This document shows positions 50,640-62,651 of a DNA stretch of 64,000 nt, piece after piece. Within the stretch, counting starts at the first letter, position 1, and each line of letters begins with the position of its first letter. The notes below the pieces were generated by a model. That model was not told the origin of the DNA and searched no databases. It saw nothing but the letters and a program-made list of their open reading frames with translations. A program made the translations under genes and the position numbers. Source of the DNA: Magnolia sinica. Taxonomy: Eukaryota > Streptophyta > Magnoliopsida > Magnoliales > Magnoliaceae. Where the stretch lies: NCBI RefSeq assembly GCF_029962835.1, contig NC_080581.1, forward strand, positions 21,032,001 through 21,096,000. The letters run 5' to 3'.

Positions 50640-51345
50640 TGGGCAAGCTAGCCCAAGGGATAAGGCTTATATGATGTTGGATGTCCCTCATGGGAGACAA
50701 TCCATCGGGTAAATTTTTGGGCCAGACTTCTTTAAATTCGTTCAAGAATAACTTTAAACTTGGAGGAATGTCTAAGAGCTTCGATTCCTCACCCTTTACC
50801 ACTATGGCTTACACCTCGCCAATTTCCTTGGATTCCTCTACGAAATCTCGAATGATCAAGAGGGAGCTCCCCCTCCACTTTAGAAGCTTTAGGGTGTTTC
50901 TCTGGTGTCATAGGCGCAAGGACTATCTTTCTACCATCCTTAATGAAGATGTAAACATTGTCTTGCCCTCAGTGGGTCGCACCACGGTTGACTGTCATGG
51001 TCAACCGAGTAACATATGACATGCTTCCATGTCGACCACGTCATAAAGTATCTGATCCTTATAAGTTTTACAAATTGAAAACGAGACAGTGCATTGTTCA
51101 GTTACTTTAGTCTTGTTCACCCTTTTAATCCAACCAATTGAGTAAGGGGAAGGATGTTTTGTCGTAGGTAACTGCAACTTGTTCACCATCACTTTCGAGA
51201 TGATGTTCTCGCTACTACCACTGTCAATGATCACATAACAGACCTTGCCGTTGACGGTGCACCACGTACAAAATATATTTTGTCGCTGTGGATGTAAGTC
51301 CTTCCATGAGGTGTACAATAATTGCCTCACGACCAAAGATTCATT
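50640..51345 (-). pseudogene. Ty3/gypsy protease and RT start, first module (better preserved)
   Basis: On the reverse strand: LLYTSWKDLHPQRQNIF, CTVNGKVCYVIIDSGSSENI, LQLPTTKHPSPYSIGWIKR and DMEACHMLLG. This is a retroviral-type aspartic protease; the catalytic DSG triad is at about 51222-51230. The open frame 51501-51001 ends where a CGA Arg codon of LLGRPW has become TGA. Downstream, LPDGLSPMRDIQHHISLIPW marks the start of reverse transcriptase (about 50650-50720), after which the similarity stops. Confidence 0.85.
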
Positions 51346-52080
51346 ACGATCTTCGGTCATCCATCCTTTGCCACCAGCTCCTTCCTCAATGGTTTGTATA
51401 TCTTCTATGATAAACAATTTATTAGGGAGTTCATTGAGAACAATCGCCTTGAACTCTTGCAACACTATTTTTAAATCCTCTGGGATGTTCATAAGCCCCA
51501 TATATTTTTCTTCTTCAACTAATTCATCTTCATCTCCTGTTTCCTTAGATTGTTTAACAAAATCATGTTCGGTTAGGAGAGACTGCCCTCCACTTTAGAA
51601 GTCATGGGTTGGTTCTCTGTTCCCATAGGGGCGAGGATAATCCTTTTACCGTCTTTAATAAATATAAATACATTATCACGGCCTCTATGTGTAGCATCAA
51701 TATTATATTACCATGGTCGACCAAGTAACATGGGACAAGCTTCCATGTCGACTATGTCACACATTACTTCGTCTTTATAATATTTACCAATAAAAAAGGA
51801 TATACGACATCGTTCAATTACGTCTGTTTTACTGACCTCTTAGATCCATCCAATCGTGTATGGAGACAGGTGGCTTTCTATTTTTAGTTGTAGCTTTTTT
51901 ACCATTATTTTCGACACGAAATTCTCATCGCTCCTGACATCGATGATCACATTGTAGACTTTTTAATATGCAGTATACCTTGTTCAAAAGATGTTGTGTC
52001 GTTGTAAATTATCTCTACCTTTGGCATGTATAATGGCTTCTTTATGTTTATAGTGGTGGCCCGCAATTCACTATTATCAG
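51346..52080 (-). pseudogene. Ty3/gypsy protease and RT start, second module (decayed duplicate)
   Basis: Upstream of the first module on the reverse strand the same series recurs: KKPLYMPKVEIIYNDT, ENFVSKIMVKKLQL, YTIGWI, SKTDVIERCRISFFIGKYYK, DIVDMEACPMLLGRPW, then EEEKYMGLMNIPEDLKIVLQ and LPNKLFIIEDIQTIE, the RT start. The catalytic DSG is replaced (about DVRSDEN). Spacing gives a repeat unit near 700 bp. The two modules stand head to tail. Confidence 0.75.
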
Positions 52081-52342
52081 TGAGTGATTTATGAAAATCG
52101 GGGTTGTTTCCTACAACGATCATAGGCAATTGAACATTGTCTTGGACTTGAGGCAGACATAGTGCATCTGCAATACGGTTGAGGGTTGCCTACAACTCAA
52201 GCATGGTCAACTAACTCTTTCGGTGGAAAACTTCCGTTCTTTCCGAAAGATAACGAATCTTTGGATCACTGTTTACAAAATTTCGGTTCATACATTTGTT
52301 GTTTGCCACCAACTCGAGGGGAGTCCTCCCTCTAATACCAAT

Positions 52343-52873
52343 TGATGCAGGGATGAATGTGATGAGGTCAATCATCGTCTTCCTCAAGGATAACTGCTTC
52401 AAATCCTTGAAATAAGGATACCAAGCTGAAGAAATTTTGGAATTAAACTACAACTAAAACTGCCTAAAATTCTTAACTTACTATAAATAGTAAATTTACT
52501 ATTTATAATAACTATCCCATATGGCTTAACCATGTTATTCTCCTAATTTTTCTAAGAACTTTTCATGTTGGACACAACTCCTAAATCTCAAAGGATGAAG
52601 AGTTAAAATAAAAGTAAAACTTACTAAAAATAGTAAAAATGGAAATTAACAGGGAATTCGATTGTCAATATGATGGAATCTTTCAAATTTAGGTTGATTA
52701 GATAAAGTAGCTCGTCCTAACCTAAAATCATATATGGTACATCTAGTAACTCATTTCAATTTGCGAGATATGCCTGTTTTAAGGTTATGACGATCTTGAT
52801 GACTTCTACCTCCGATTGGGGCCTTCTCTAATCCATCTTGGACATGAAAGTGTCCTTGACCCACTCTACATCA
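52343..52873 (-). repeat. 5' LTR of the reverse-strand Ty3/gypsy element
   Basis: 531 bp. It lacks about 120 bp present in the partner LTR (around 47400-47520), shown by CTTCAAATCCTTGAAATAAGG joining two parts separated there. The stretch TGGACATGAAAGTGTCC near the right end is shared with 50210-50226. Confidence 0.8.
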
Positions 52874-54077
52874 GAAAGCCCCTGAAGTAATGAGGGAAAA
52901 TGAAGTTCCCTGGGAGGTAGAACCCAAAGAATTAAGGGATCAAATTGGTGACATTCGTCAAACGTACCGCACACAAGTCCTGACGTCCATCGATGCCATG
53001 CTGGAAGAAACAGAACCACCCTTCATTGATGCAATCATGGGAGCACAACTCCTACCTAGGTTTTAGATACAACAGATCGCCCCCAACTCCAGGTCTGGTG
53101 ATCCAGCCGAGCACCTCGAATCCTTTAGGGCGTGGATGGAGCTCCATGGTACTTCAACATCAGTAATGTGTAAAGCATTCTCCCTGAACTTATTAGGAGA
53201 GACGCAGAAGTGGTACTGACAATTGAAGCTAAAGTCCATCAGTTCTTTCATGCATCTCAATAAGACCTTCATTACTCAGTTCATTGGAGGGAAGACATGC
53301 AGAAGCCTATGACACACCTCCTTCCTATTACTCAAAAGGAGGACGAGCTATTAAAAGATTACATCATGCGCTTCAAGCAAGAAGCGATGCAGGTAGAAGG
53401 TTACTCGGATCAAATATCCATGGCCGTCATGATATCCGACCTAAGGGAGGATATGTTTTTCTTCTCAATAAGCAAGAATTCTCCGACAGCATTGGCTGAT
53501 CTCCTCAACCGAGCACATAAATGCTCTAATGACAAGGAGCTTTTCATCTCACGGAAAAGCCACCCAAAGCATTGGGAGCTCGGCTATGGACAAAAAGCTC
53601 AAGGAAGAACAACTTTTAACAGCCGGCAATAAGAAGAGAAGAGATGATGATCCGAACAAAGGTTAGTGCCCGAATCGATGATCGGAGAGCCGATTCCGCT
53701 CTTATACTCCCTTAAATTCTATGCTCGAGCAAGTCCTCATGGAAGTTCGCGACAAGAGGATCCTGAAATGGTTGAATAGGATGAAGACTAATGCTAAAAA
53801 GACAGACAAGCAGAAGTACTATCAATTCCACCATGACCATGGTCATACTACCAGTGACTGTTTCGACCTCAAGGAGAAGATCGAAGCCCTCATTCACGAT
53901 GGGCATTTGCAAGAGTATGTCAATAGGAGGGAAGAGCGACCGGATCAAAGGAATGAGCAGCAAAGCAATGGGAACGACAACGAAGCCACATGAGAAATCC
54001 GCACCATATTCGGTGGGCCTGTGAGAGGAGAAGATTCAAATAGAGCCCATACCTAAAGTATTAGCAACAACAGTGGC

Positions 54078-55650
54078 TTAGAACACATCATTAATCTCAC
54101 AAGCAAGGCTCCCAAGGGAAAGTAAAATTGAAAAATATAACCCACGCCCTACCTTCACAAGTGAGGCCGCCACGTCACGCAACAGATCCATCGGATGGAG
54201 AGCTGAAAGAGCTGCAAACTCCTCCTCGGACACATGGCGAGGCGCCCATTCAGCTAGCCAAACCAAAGGGCCCGGCAAGGAGTTTGACCCACTGGCCTCC
54301 TTAGCTTCATGGGTAGCAGGGGCTCTTTCCTCCACTTCATGGACAACATTTGGAGCAAAGCTAGCAGGGATAGTGGGAACCCCTTCCACTGGAGCCTCAC
54401 CTTGGACCGAGGAATGCTCTAACTTGACTACCTCCCTAGTTGCTGCTAGCGGAGGAGAGACAACGCGAACAGAGGCCTCGAGCATCGCCTCATCTATGGT
54501 CACCATAAACTGTTCGTCGCTGACCAGGATTCCAACAGGTGCAGGCTTGCCCGCCGCACAGCCAGACGTCCCCCCTTGAAGGGCAAAGGAAGAGGTACCC
54601 CCTTCTTTATAGCTTTCTTCATTTATTCCATCTCGGATGGAAGTGGGTGCTTCACTTTTTTTGCAGGGCAAAGACAATCAGACATATTTACAAAAAAAAA
54701 AGAAGTAAGTCAGATGCAAGACAGAATTTCAAATATAAAAGTGAAGAGCCCGACCAAGCACATCATTCATGATGGTCCGGGAGCGACTGGAGAAAGGCCG
54801 GTCAGGTTAGGGGAATGAGGAGTGATCAATCTCTTCCAACTCCTCTCGGCAGTGCCATGTAGCCTTACACAAGCAATCTGCTGTAGTTGACGCGAAGAAA
54901 GCTCGGGTTTCGAACAAGGAAGGAGTACACATAGATAAGCACCGATCAACAAATAAAAGCATACATGCTATGACTAATCTTGTAAAACTCGATAACTCCC
55001 AACCTGGATTCGCAAATCTGGTGGGAACACTCCTTACTAGGGCTGCCCACTCCCCCGTTAACGAGAGCCTAGCCTTGATTTGCCCAAGCTGAAAAGTAAT
55101 ACCAGCCTAAATGTATAGGGCTAGCCTTTACCCTGTACAAGTACATGAACTCGTCCACATACATCTCAGGGTGTCCAAGCTGTTGCCAGAGGACGTAAGT
55201 CCCAAACAATGCCCTCCAGGCATTTGGAATCAACTAGCCTGGGCCCAACTTCAGATTAGCGATGACTCCCTCTACTATGGGATGTAGAGGGAGCCGAAGA
55301 TCACATTGTATAGCCACAATATATATGGCCACCTCATGCTTATAAGGATGACCTGGGAACTCCCCTAGTTCGGGTGCCCGAAGCACTACCAACTTAGGGT
55401 TATGATATTCCGAACTGACCCTAATTAGGTCGTCATCCCTTAAGACTGACCCAAAGGTCCTGACTCCCTGGGGTCCCACAGCTGGTGGGACGTCCAATCT
55501 AGATGCGGGAGAGGGGTCTCCGCCTCCTCACCCTCTGGTATTAGAGAGGAAGGAGGGGATGGTCTATTCAGTCGGGTGTCCTCAGTGGCAGGATTAGATT
55601 CACCATGAAATTCTACTGACACTGACCACCTATATGAGAGGTCTGACATC
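54078..55650 (-). pseudogene. antisense extra ORF of a Tat-type element (putative gypsy-type transposon protein)
   Basis: Two open pieces on the reverse strand: 54677-54078 (199 residues, low-complexity Ala/Glu/Val-rich with SEEEFAALSALHPMDLLRD) and 55649-55020 in pieces. The upstream piece reads LVVLRAPELGEFPGHPYKHE, LRLPLHPIVEGVIANLKLGP, then LIPNAWRALFGTYVLW and LGHPEMYVDEFMYLYRVK. It resembles the family called putative gypsy-type transposon (Transposase_28) found in Tat-lineage elements; its role is unknown. It lies head-on to gag with no pol between, so the element has lost or never had pol. Confidence 0.7.
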
Positions 55651-56537
55651 CTGGGTAGAGTACAAGTAGGAGAAAAGTCAAAAAAGAGGAAGAACAGATA
55701 GGAAAAGCTAGAGCAAAGGGATTTCTGACTTACCGAAAATCACCTGGTCCGATGGAGAAGCAAAACAATAGGAGAAGGTAAGGAGAAAATGAGGAGGGCA
55801 AGTGTCAGGCCCGTATCCTAGACTGTACCATTCCGTAAGCTTCCGCAGTCCTCCCGGTTGAATTCTGGCAATCCGCAATGCGTAGATAGCAGTTGCATGC
55901 GATCCTGAGTCGTATCCCATATTCCAGAGTTAGCTCGACCCGAGACTTGTACCCTTGCGACCACGCCGTCACCATAGTTCCTACGCCGCGTCTCGCGCGC
56001 CATGGCAATACCCAGACCAGGAGACGTGCGCCAGCGTTCAGTTCGAGGAAAACACCGTGCTTTGCAAAACCTAAGAGAACATGTTAAATCAATCAATTAA
56101 TCACATCAATCAAGTACATATCCCATCACTCCCTTACCAAAGTAACCCCAAAGTTTAAGCAACCCATCCCTTACATGTCAAGTACACATCACTCACTCAC
56201 CCATCACTCCATCACCCATCCCTTTCTCTCCTTACAACCCTCTCTCTCTCATTTCTCTACCCATCTTCCAAGCCACCATGAGAGCAATCGTCCAAGCTCC
56301 CTAAAGAAGCTAGTGTGGCCCACCTTCCTACCACCTAATCCCACCCTCCATGATCAATCTTAACCATTAAAGCTCTAGGATGCATTGGTGGAAGAAGGAA
56401 GAGGAGATCCAACGGTGGATGTTCTTACCACTAGATCTTGATTTTTGATGTAGGGCCCACATGATTTGAGACCCATCTTGATGTGTACATTGTATGATAG
56501 AGAGGAGCTCATAGTGGTGGAGCTCCTCTCCACCACA

Positions 56538-56538
<1 letters not shown>

Positions 56539-56577
<39 letters not shown>
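56539..56577. repeat. CT microsatellite
   Basis: Uninterrupted (CT)n at the same place in the LTR as 59195-59233. Confidence 0.95.
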
Positions 56578-56578
<1 letters not shown>

Positions 56579-57489
56579 CTGTAGATGGCCCCCATGATGC
56601 ATGTATTTTATCCTGGCTGTCCACCAAGTGGGCCAGCTTGCTGACCATCCAACCATGGGACATCCAGTAGCAAATGCTGCTGGACTGTATGAAAGGAAGA
56701 CATAAATATTAACTTGATCCCTAATCGGGTGGGCCACACTAATGTGGCACCACCCTTATGTATGTGTTTTATCCACCGTCCATCAGGGACGGTGGGACTC
56801 CACCGTGATGATCTGTGCATCCAACTGTCCATCCATTGCTAGACGCTGGACACTAGATGCTGGCTTGATTTTTTTAAAAAAAGAAGAAATAATAATATAA
56901 TATATATATATATATTATATCCATATATAGATATATATCTGGTGAGCCCCACGTGGGACCCACCCACCGTGAAACGAGTTGGCTGGGTACCTCACACCAG
57001 TCATATAGCTGGGTATTGACGCCACTAAGCTCTGTAGGTCCCACTGCTATGACATCAGCTAGGTTTGTGGGACCCAGCTGAGGTATGTGTTTCATATCTA
57101 TTCCGTCCGTCCACTTTTCTGGGACTTGGGACCCACCCCACATGTGTGGCATGTGTGGGGGTTGACGTCAGCAGCTCTATGGGGCTTACCGTGATGTAGT
57201 GTTTTATCTACACTAGCCGTCCTAATCAGGTAGGACCCACCTTAGTTTAAGTAGCCGTCCACCTGTTTTGCCAGCATGGGACCACCATTATGTATTTATT
57301 TCATCCACATTGTCCAGATTGTGCTGGACGGTGCTAGACAATGTTTGGATAATGCTGATTTACATAGACAATGTTTGGACAGTGCTGATCATCATTAGTG
57401 AGCCATGTACCCCATGGAATGATAGTGTATAGTGATACACATGTTGCACCTGCAACTATTAAAATGATTTTTGGTGTAATCCAAGCTCT

Positions 57490-58070
57490 CACTTGAGGCC
57501 CATTGGTGCGGCCCATTGATGCAGCCTCACTTATTGTATATGAGACCCATTAGTGCGGCCATTAATGTGGCCCACTTGATGTATATTGAGGCCCATGGGT
57601 TACGACCCATTATGATATATATTGAGGCCCATGGGTCGTAGCCCATTACGATGTATATGGGGCCCATGGGTTGTGGCCCATGGTGTTGTATATTAGGCCC
57701 ATGTATTCGGCCCATGGTGATGTATATTAGGCCCGTGAGAGAGGCCCACTGTTGTGTATTTGAGGCCCATGTGAGCGGCCCATTGTGATATATTTTCGGC
57801 CCATGCATTGAGGACCATTGTGATATATTTTCGACCCATATGATGAGGCCCATTGTGATATATTTCCAACCTAAATGATGAGGCCCATTGTGATGTATGT
57901 GCGGCCTGTGTTTGAGGCCCAATGTGATGTATATGCGACCTAGATATGAGGCCCATTGTGATGTATATGTAGCCCTTGTATGAGGCCCCAACGATGTGTA
58001 TGTGGACCTTGAGTGAGGCCCATTGTGATGTATATTGGGCCATTGTGTGAGGCCATGGGCCCACTATATG
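57490..58070. repeat. GGCCCA tandem array in LTR
   Basis: About 30-36-bp units of GAGGCCCATTGTGATGTATA type; I count roughly 19 GGCCCA words. Reverse-strand ORFs with MGPxxxxxYITMGL repeats are products of the array and not genes. Confidence 0.88.
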
Positions 58071-59191
58071 TTGGCCCTGTGAAGGCCACTCCTTAGGAGT
58101 GATGTTGGTTAAATGTCCTCATCGATGGGCAATGATGGTTAAACATCCACAATGTGACCTTCCCTTAGGCCTTTATTAGGCCGATTATCGATGTTGACTA
58201 TCGATGCCAGATACCGATACCGATTATGAGTATATGACAGTATAACAACATGATACATGCCCATACGCATCATCTGCATGTTTATTATGAGATGTGGTTG
58301 ACCATTGCATATGTCATTGGGCAAGTTGTTATAAGACTCCCTGATAGGCAGAGATTGTCTCACATGAGCATACGGTATGCACAGGATTGATGCATGACTA
58401 GATTGTATGACTCATGCATCTTGTGTAAGGCCCGTACCCTAGTCCGTACCTTCCGTAAGCTTCCGCGGTTATCCTAGTCGAATTCCAGCAACCCTCGACC
58501 TGAAATTGGCATTTGCACACAATCCTAAGTTGTAGCCTATGTATCTAAGTCAGATTGACTCGAAACTTGTATCCTACCGACCACGCCGACGCCACAATTC
58601 CAACGCCGTGACTTGCGCACCGATCCGATACCCAGGCCAGAAGATATGGACCCACGTTCATTTCAAGAAAAATGCCGCTCGTTGCGAATTTTGAAAGAAT
58701 CTCTAAACCTGTTACATCAATCAATCAAGTACACATCAATACAAGTCAAGTACACCACCCATACCCCATGCCACCTCACCCCTCACATGTCAACTCTCTC
58801 TCTCTCTCCACCCATCCCTTTTTCACCTAAAATTCAACCAAGCCCATACCCTAACCATCCCTTATCATCCCATCACTTCTCTCTCTACCTCATTTCTCAA
58901 AAAAATTTTCAAGCAACCAAGAGATCCAATGTCTAAGCCTCCCAAGGAGAAGCTAGGTGTGGCCCACTTCCCTACCCCAAAACCCCTCATCTCCACCATC
59001 CAACCTTCATCATCCACCCTTAAAGAAGAGGCTAAGGAGTTAATGAGTCAAAGGAGCTAAAGAAGGAGGCCAATAGGTGGGTGATCCATCGTTGATTTTC
59101 AATTTAATGGCCACTTATGATGGGACCCAATTTGATCTATGTGTTGTAATCATATGAGGGGCCCATAGTGGCGGGGTCCCTCCACTACACC

Positions 59192-59194
<3 letters not shown>

Positions 59195-59233
<39 letters not shown>
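59195..59233. repeat. CT microsatellite
   Basis: Uninterrupted (CT)n run in the LTR. Confidence 0.95.
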
Positions 59234-59237
<4 letters not shown>

Positions 59238-59493
59238 CTTTTGGTGGTGATGATGATGAGAGTGGCCCACTTATGACGTATGTATCATATCCATACCATC
59301 CATTTTAAGACGTATAGACCCCACCGTGATGAATGGATTAGATCCACGCCATCCATCTGAGGACCACGTAGAAGTGGGGCCACCTCAATATATGTGGTTG
59401 GTGGGCCACGTGTACGTGGACCCCACCTTGATGAATGTATTGCATCCATACATTGGACGTCCAGCAGCAGGTGTAAGGGAAAACACAACAAAC

Positions 59494-59496
<3 letters not shown>

Positions 59497-59546
<50 letters not shown>
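59497..59546. repeat. AT microsatellite
   Basis: Uninterrupted (TA)n run of 50 bp, followed by further AT-rich sequence to 59600. Confidence 0.95.
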
Positions 59547-59548
<2 letters not shown>

Positions 59549-60539
59549 AAAGAGAAATAATATTTAAATAATATATATAAATATATATAATATTATTATG
59601 TTATGGTGGGCCCCACGTGGGACCCACCTATTGTGGTTAAATCACTAGAGCATCCACGCCAGTAGCAGATAACTGTTGTCTTTACATCAGCAAGTTGGTG
59701 GGGACCACCATGATATATGTGTTTCATATCTAGGTCGTCCATGCCTGGACGGTTCTGTGGGCCCTAACATGAGGTATGTGTTAAATCCATACCGTCCAAC
59801 ACCCTGGACGGGTGGGACCCACCCTATATCATCACCGTCCAAACTCTGGACAGTGATTGGCTGGACCACCTCACACCAGCCTATAGCTGATGTATTGATG
59901 TAGCAAGTTCTGTGGGTCCCACTGCTGTATACGTCAACAAATTCTATGGGCCCACTATGCCATGTGTTATATCAGGGCCATCCATCTGCTAGACGGCCAG
60001 CAGCCCCACCATGATTGATGTGTTTCATCCAAACCATCCACCCATTTAGCTAGCTCATCTTAAGGCTTGAGACATAAAATGAAGCAGATTCAAATCTCTA
60101 GTGGGCCACGTACGTGGACCCCACCAATGATGTATGTATTACATCCAAATCGTCCATCCATTTGGAGAGCTCATCCTAAGGCCTGAAAAAAATAACAATA
60201 ATAAAATAAAATAAAATGAGGTAGATCTATTAGGAGGACCACACTGCAGAAAACGTGGGGAGTGAACGTCCACCATTGAAACCTTTTTAGGTCACAGAAG
60301 TTTTGGACCAATATGAATTTTTTTTTCCTCTTAGTTCAGGTCTTTATGACCTTATGAACAGACTGGATTGAAAATAAATGTTATGGTGGGCCCTAGAAAT
60401 TTTAAATAGTAAAAATCTTTATCTCCACTATTATTTATGGTATGGTCTAGATGATCTCTCGATATGCTTAATTTTTAAGATGCACTAAAATGACTTCTAA
60501 AAATAGATGTATGGTGTAAAAAGTTCACCTAGAATGATG

Positions 60540-61020
60540 GGCTGAACTTGATGTATTTGGGGCCCATTTGATGCGGGCCCATTGGTGCGGCCCGTTGATG
60601 CGGCCCATTTGATATATTTGTGACCCATTCGATGTGGCCCATTTGATGTATATGAGGCCCATTGGTGCGGCCCATTGATGCGGTCCATTTGATGTATTTG
60701 AGACCCATTTGATGCGGCCCATTTGATGTATATGAGGCCCATTGGTGCGGCCCATTTGATATATTTGAGATCCATTGGTGCGGCCCATTGATGTAGCCCA
60801 CTTGATGTATATGAGACTTATTGGTGCGGCCCATTTATACGGCCCACATGATGTATATAAAGCTCATTGGTGCGGCCCATGTGATGCGGCCCACTTGATG
60901 TATTTGAGGCCCATGGGTTGAGGTCCAATGTGATGTATATAAGGACCACGAGTGAGGCCCGATGAGTCGTATGAGAGGCCTTTGTGTGGGGCTGAATGTG
61001 TTGTATATGAGGCCCATCGC
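60540..61020. repeat. GGCCCA tandem array in LTR
   Basis: Units of GGCCCATTTGATGTATATGA and GGCCCATTGGTGC repeat with variation. Counterpart of 57490-58070 and 7370-7680. Confidence 0.88.
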
Positions 61021-62481
61021 GATGTGAGATTCCACCATCATGCATGTAATGATGTTTATGGCAGCCATGCCTTAGGAGCAATGATGGTTTGACGTCCACA
61101 TTGTAAGAGCAATGATGGTTAAATGTCCATATTGTAACTCTCCCTAAGGCCCATTGTTAGGCCCATACTTGTAGTGTGTAGGCCATCTAAGCCCATCTTC
61201 GTTATGAATAGAGTTCATTACCATATAACATGCTTAGTATAGCCCCATGATTCATGCTCATACGCATCATATGTATGCCTGATATGAGGAGTGACTGATC
61301 ATAGCATATGCCTTTGGGCAGATTATTTATGAGGCTCCCTGATAGGTGGAGTTCCCCACATGAGTGTGTGGTAGGCGCAAGATTGCTGCATGACTGATAG
61401 TGTAATTCATGCACCCCGCATTTGCATGACATGATTTCTGTAGACCCTAGCGACATCAAGGCTGAGGCATCCACAGGCATATCATGGATGGCAGAATTGG
61501 ACACCGAAAATACTGTTACTAGCATTGAGGTGCCATAGATGTCCCTGGGTGAAAATCCTTAAACCCAATGGTACCAGAGGATGACTTCAATGTCAAGACC
61601 CAGTGGATACATGAGCGCACGTGGGTCGTATACCATTAGATCGAGTCTCCCACTGTGTCGTGGTCGGTTGAAAAGGGGTGTAGCCTTATTCACCCGAGGG
61701 TAGGGGGCAATACCAAGCTGAGTCTGACCAGCTCATAAATGGGTCCGCTATCGACAGGCTGGCCGACATTGGTAGGCGGATAGTGAGGTCTCTTCCACTT
61801 ACACGGTTACGCTTCCAGTGGGCAATGATGTGGTGTAGAGTATACTAGACCCCGGTGATTATGTAGAGGAACTGTACTGATATATGGTGCAGATTGGTAT
61901 GCTTGAGCTACATTTTTATTCATGATATTGGCTATGTAGGCCTCACATCATATGGCCTTGGTCTGGCCGATAGCATTCATGTCTTGCACCGCATAGCCTT
62001 GGTACGGCTAATGACATTCATGGACTTACCGGCATTTTCACATTACTCTGATATTGCAACTTACATTTCTATCATATGCGCACATTTTCACCACCCTCTA
62101 AGCTTTCTATAAGCTTATGCATGACCGTTGTGTGCAAGTGACGCTAGGCAGTAGCTATTTAGGAGCAGAAGTGTGCTACAGAGCTTCCAGAGTTTTGGCT
62201 TTATAATCATTATATTTCCCTTTATACACATTATACCTTAAACTTTTTCTTATCATAGTGGTTTTGCGATGGTGTCTTAGTTATTGTTCGTGGGTTATGC
62301 TTATGGTTATGCTTAATACAAATCAAATTCAAGTAAAAAAATCCTCCTTGTAGGATCCCAGGATCGGAACCTGGTGTATGGGTACCGGGAGCCGAGAATG
62401 GGGTATTACGGAGGTTGTCGACGCCGAATTCAGCGATCAAAAATTTTGTGTGCCCGGTTTTTGAGTTTGGGGCTTGACAGA

Positions 62482-62500
62482 AGTTAGTATCAGACCATAA
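62482..62500 (+). other. primer-binding site (initiator tRNA-Met type, mutated)
   Basis: AGTTAGTATCAGACCATAAC directly follows the LTR; TTAGTATCAGA differs from the standard TTGGTATCAGAG core at a couple of positions. Confidence 0.65.
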
Positions 62501-62651
62501 CTTGGGAATAACTGAGAACAACATCATATGTTTGTTATGAGTTCATGACAATTAAGTCCCGAGTGCGTAACCTTCTAATTTAGTTCCCTAACGTGCTTAC
62601 ATTCGAGAGATTTTCAAGGTTGATAGGCGTCCTTGTTCTTTCCTATAGGAC

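Larger units (their letters stand above)
47353..52873 (-). mobile_element. Ty3/gypsy element inserted in the Tat-type gag
   Basis: Perfect 5-bp duplications GAAAG (47348-47352 and 52874-52878). Its LTRs are 52343-52873 (5' LTR, 531 bp) and 47353-50243 (3' LTR, enlarged by a nested solo LTR). LTR ends on the + strand are TGATGCAGG...CTACATCA. On the reverse strand a primer site ATTGGTATTAGAGGG follows the 5' LTR at about 52342. The interior (50244-52342) has protease and the very start of RT, with no recognisable gag, RNase H or integrase. It is a deletion derivative. Confidence 0.88.
46926..54055 (+). pseudogene. Ty3/gypsy (Tat-type) gag, split by an inserted retrotransposon
   Basis: Starts at ATG 46926 (MVKGRKKTLAIIAAL). 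The first part runs to 47352 with internal stops (for example after VSLEN). The second part resumes at 52874 directly in frame: R-R-E-K then APEVMRENEVPWEVEP, SGDPAEHLESFRAWMELHG, FSLNLLGETQKWY. After a frameshift near 53290 it goes on with KPMTHLLPITQKEDELLKDY, VEGYSDQISMAV and SPTALADLLNRAHK. The C-terminal part at 53721-53990 has YYQFHHDHGHTTSDCFDLKE and KIEALIHDGHLQEYV, then EIRTIFGGPVRGED at the protease border. This order is typical of Tat-lineage gag. Stops and one frameshift make it dead. Confidence 0.88.
55803..58423 (+). mobile_element. long Ty3/gypsy LTR, left part, interrupted by a sister element
   Basis: Starts TGTCAGGCCCGTATCCTAG. It follows the same order of blocks as 58424-62479 (leader-like start, CT run, GTGGGACCCACC blocks, GGCCCA array, GATGTTGGTTAAATGTCC). 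It is cut at about 58423 where the next LTR begins, at a point equal to about 61405 in that LTR. The rest should lie beyond the window. Confidence 0.8.
58424..62479 (+). mobile_element. 5' LTR of a Ty3/gypsy element
   Basis: Starts TGTAAGGCCCGTACCCTAG; ends TTTGAGTTTGGGGCTTGACA. Length 4056 bp. The primer site follows at 62482 and gag at 62652, which fixes orientation. It contains CT and AT microsatellites, MITE-like blocks at 59990-60500, a GGCCCA array, and a conserved 3' third (61025-62479) closely matching 7680-9100. Confidence 0.88.

Noticed and set aside
57527..58064. Reverse-strand ORFs of 120-154 residues with repeated MGP...YITMGL motifs
   Set aside because: They arise from the GGCCCA tandem array, whose unit happens to lack stops in some frames. 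The same kind of ORF appears at 60497-61099 and 7332-7781 over the sister arrays.
57490..61020. GGCCCA arrays as a CRISPR array
   Set aside because: Units are variable throughout, with no constant repeat separated by unique spacers, and the DNA is plant nuclear.
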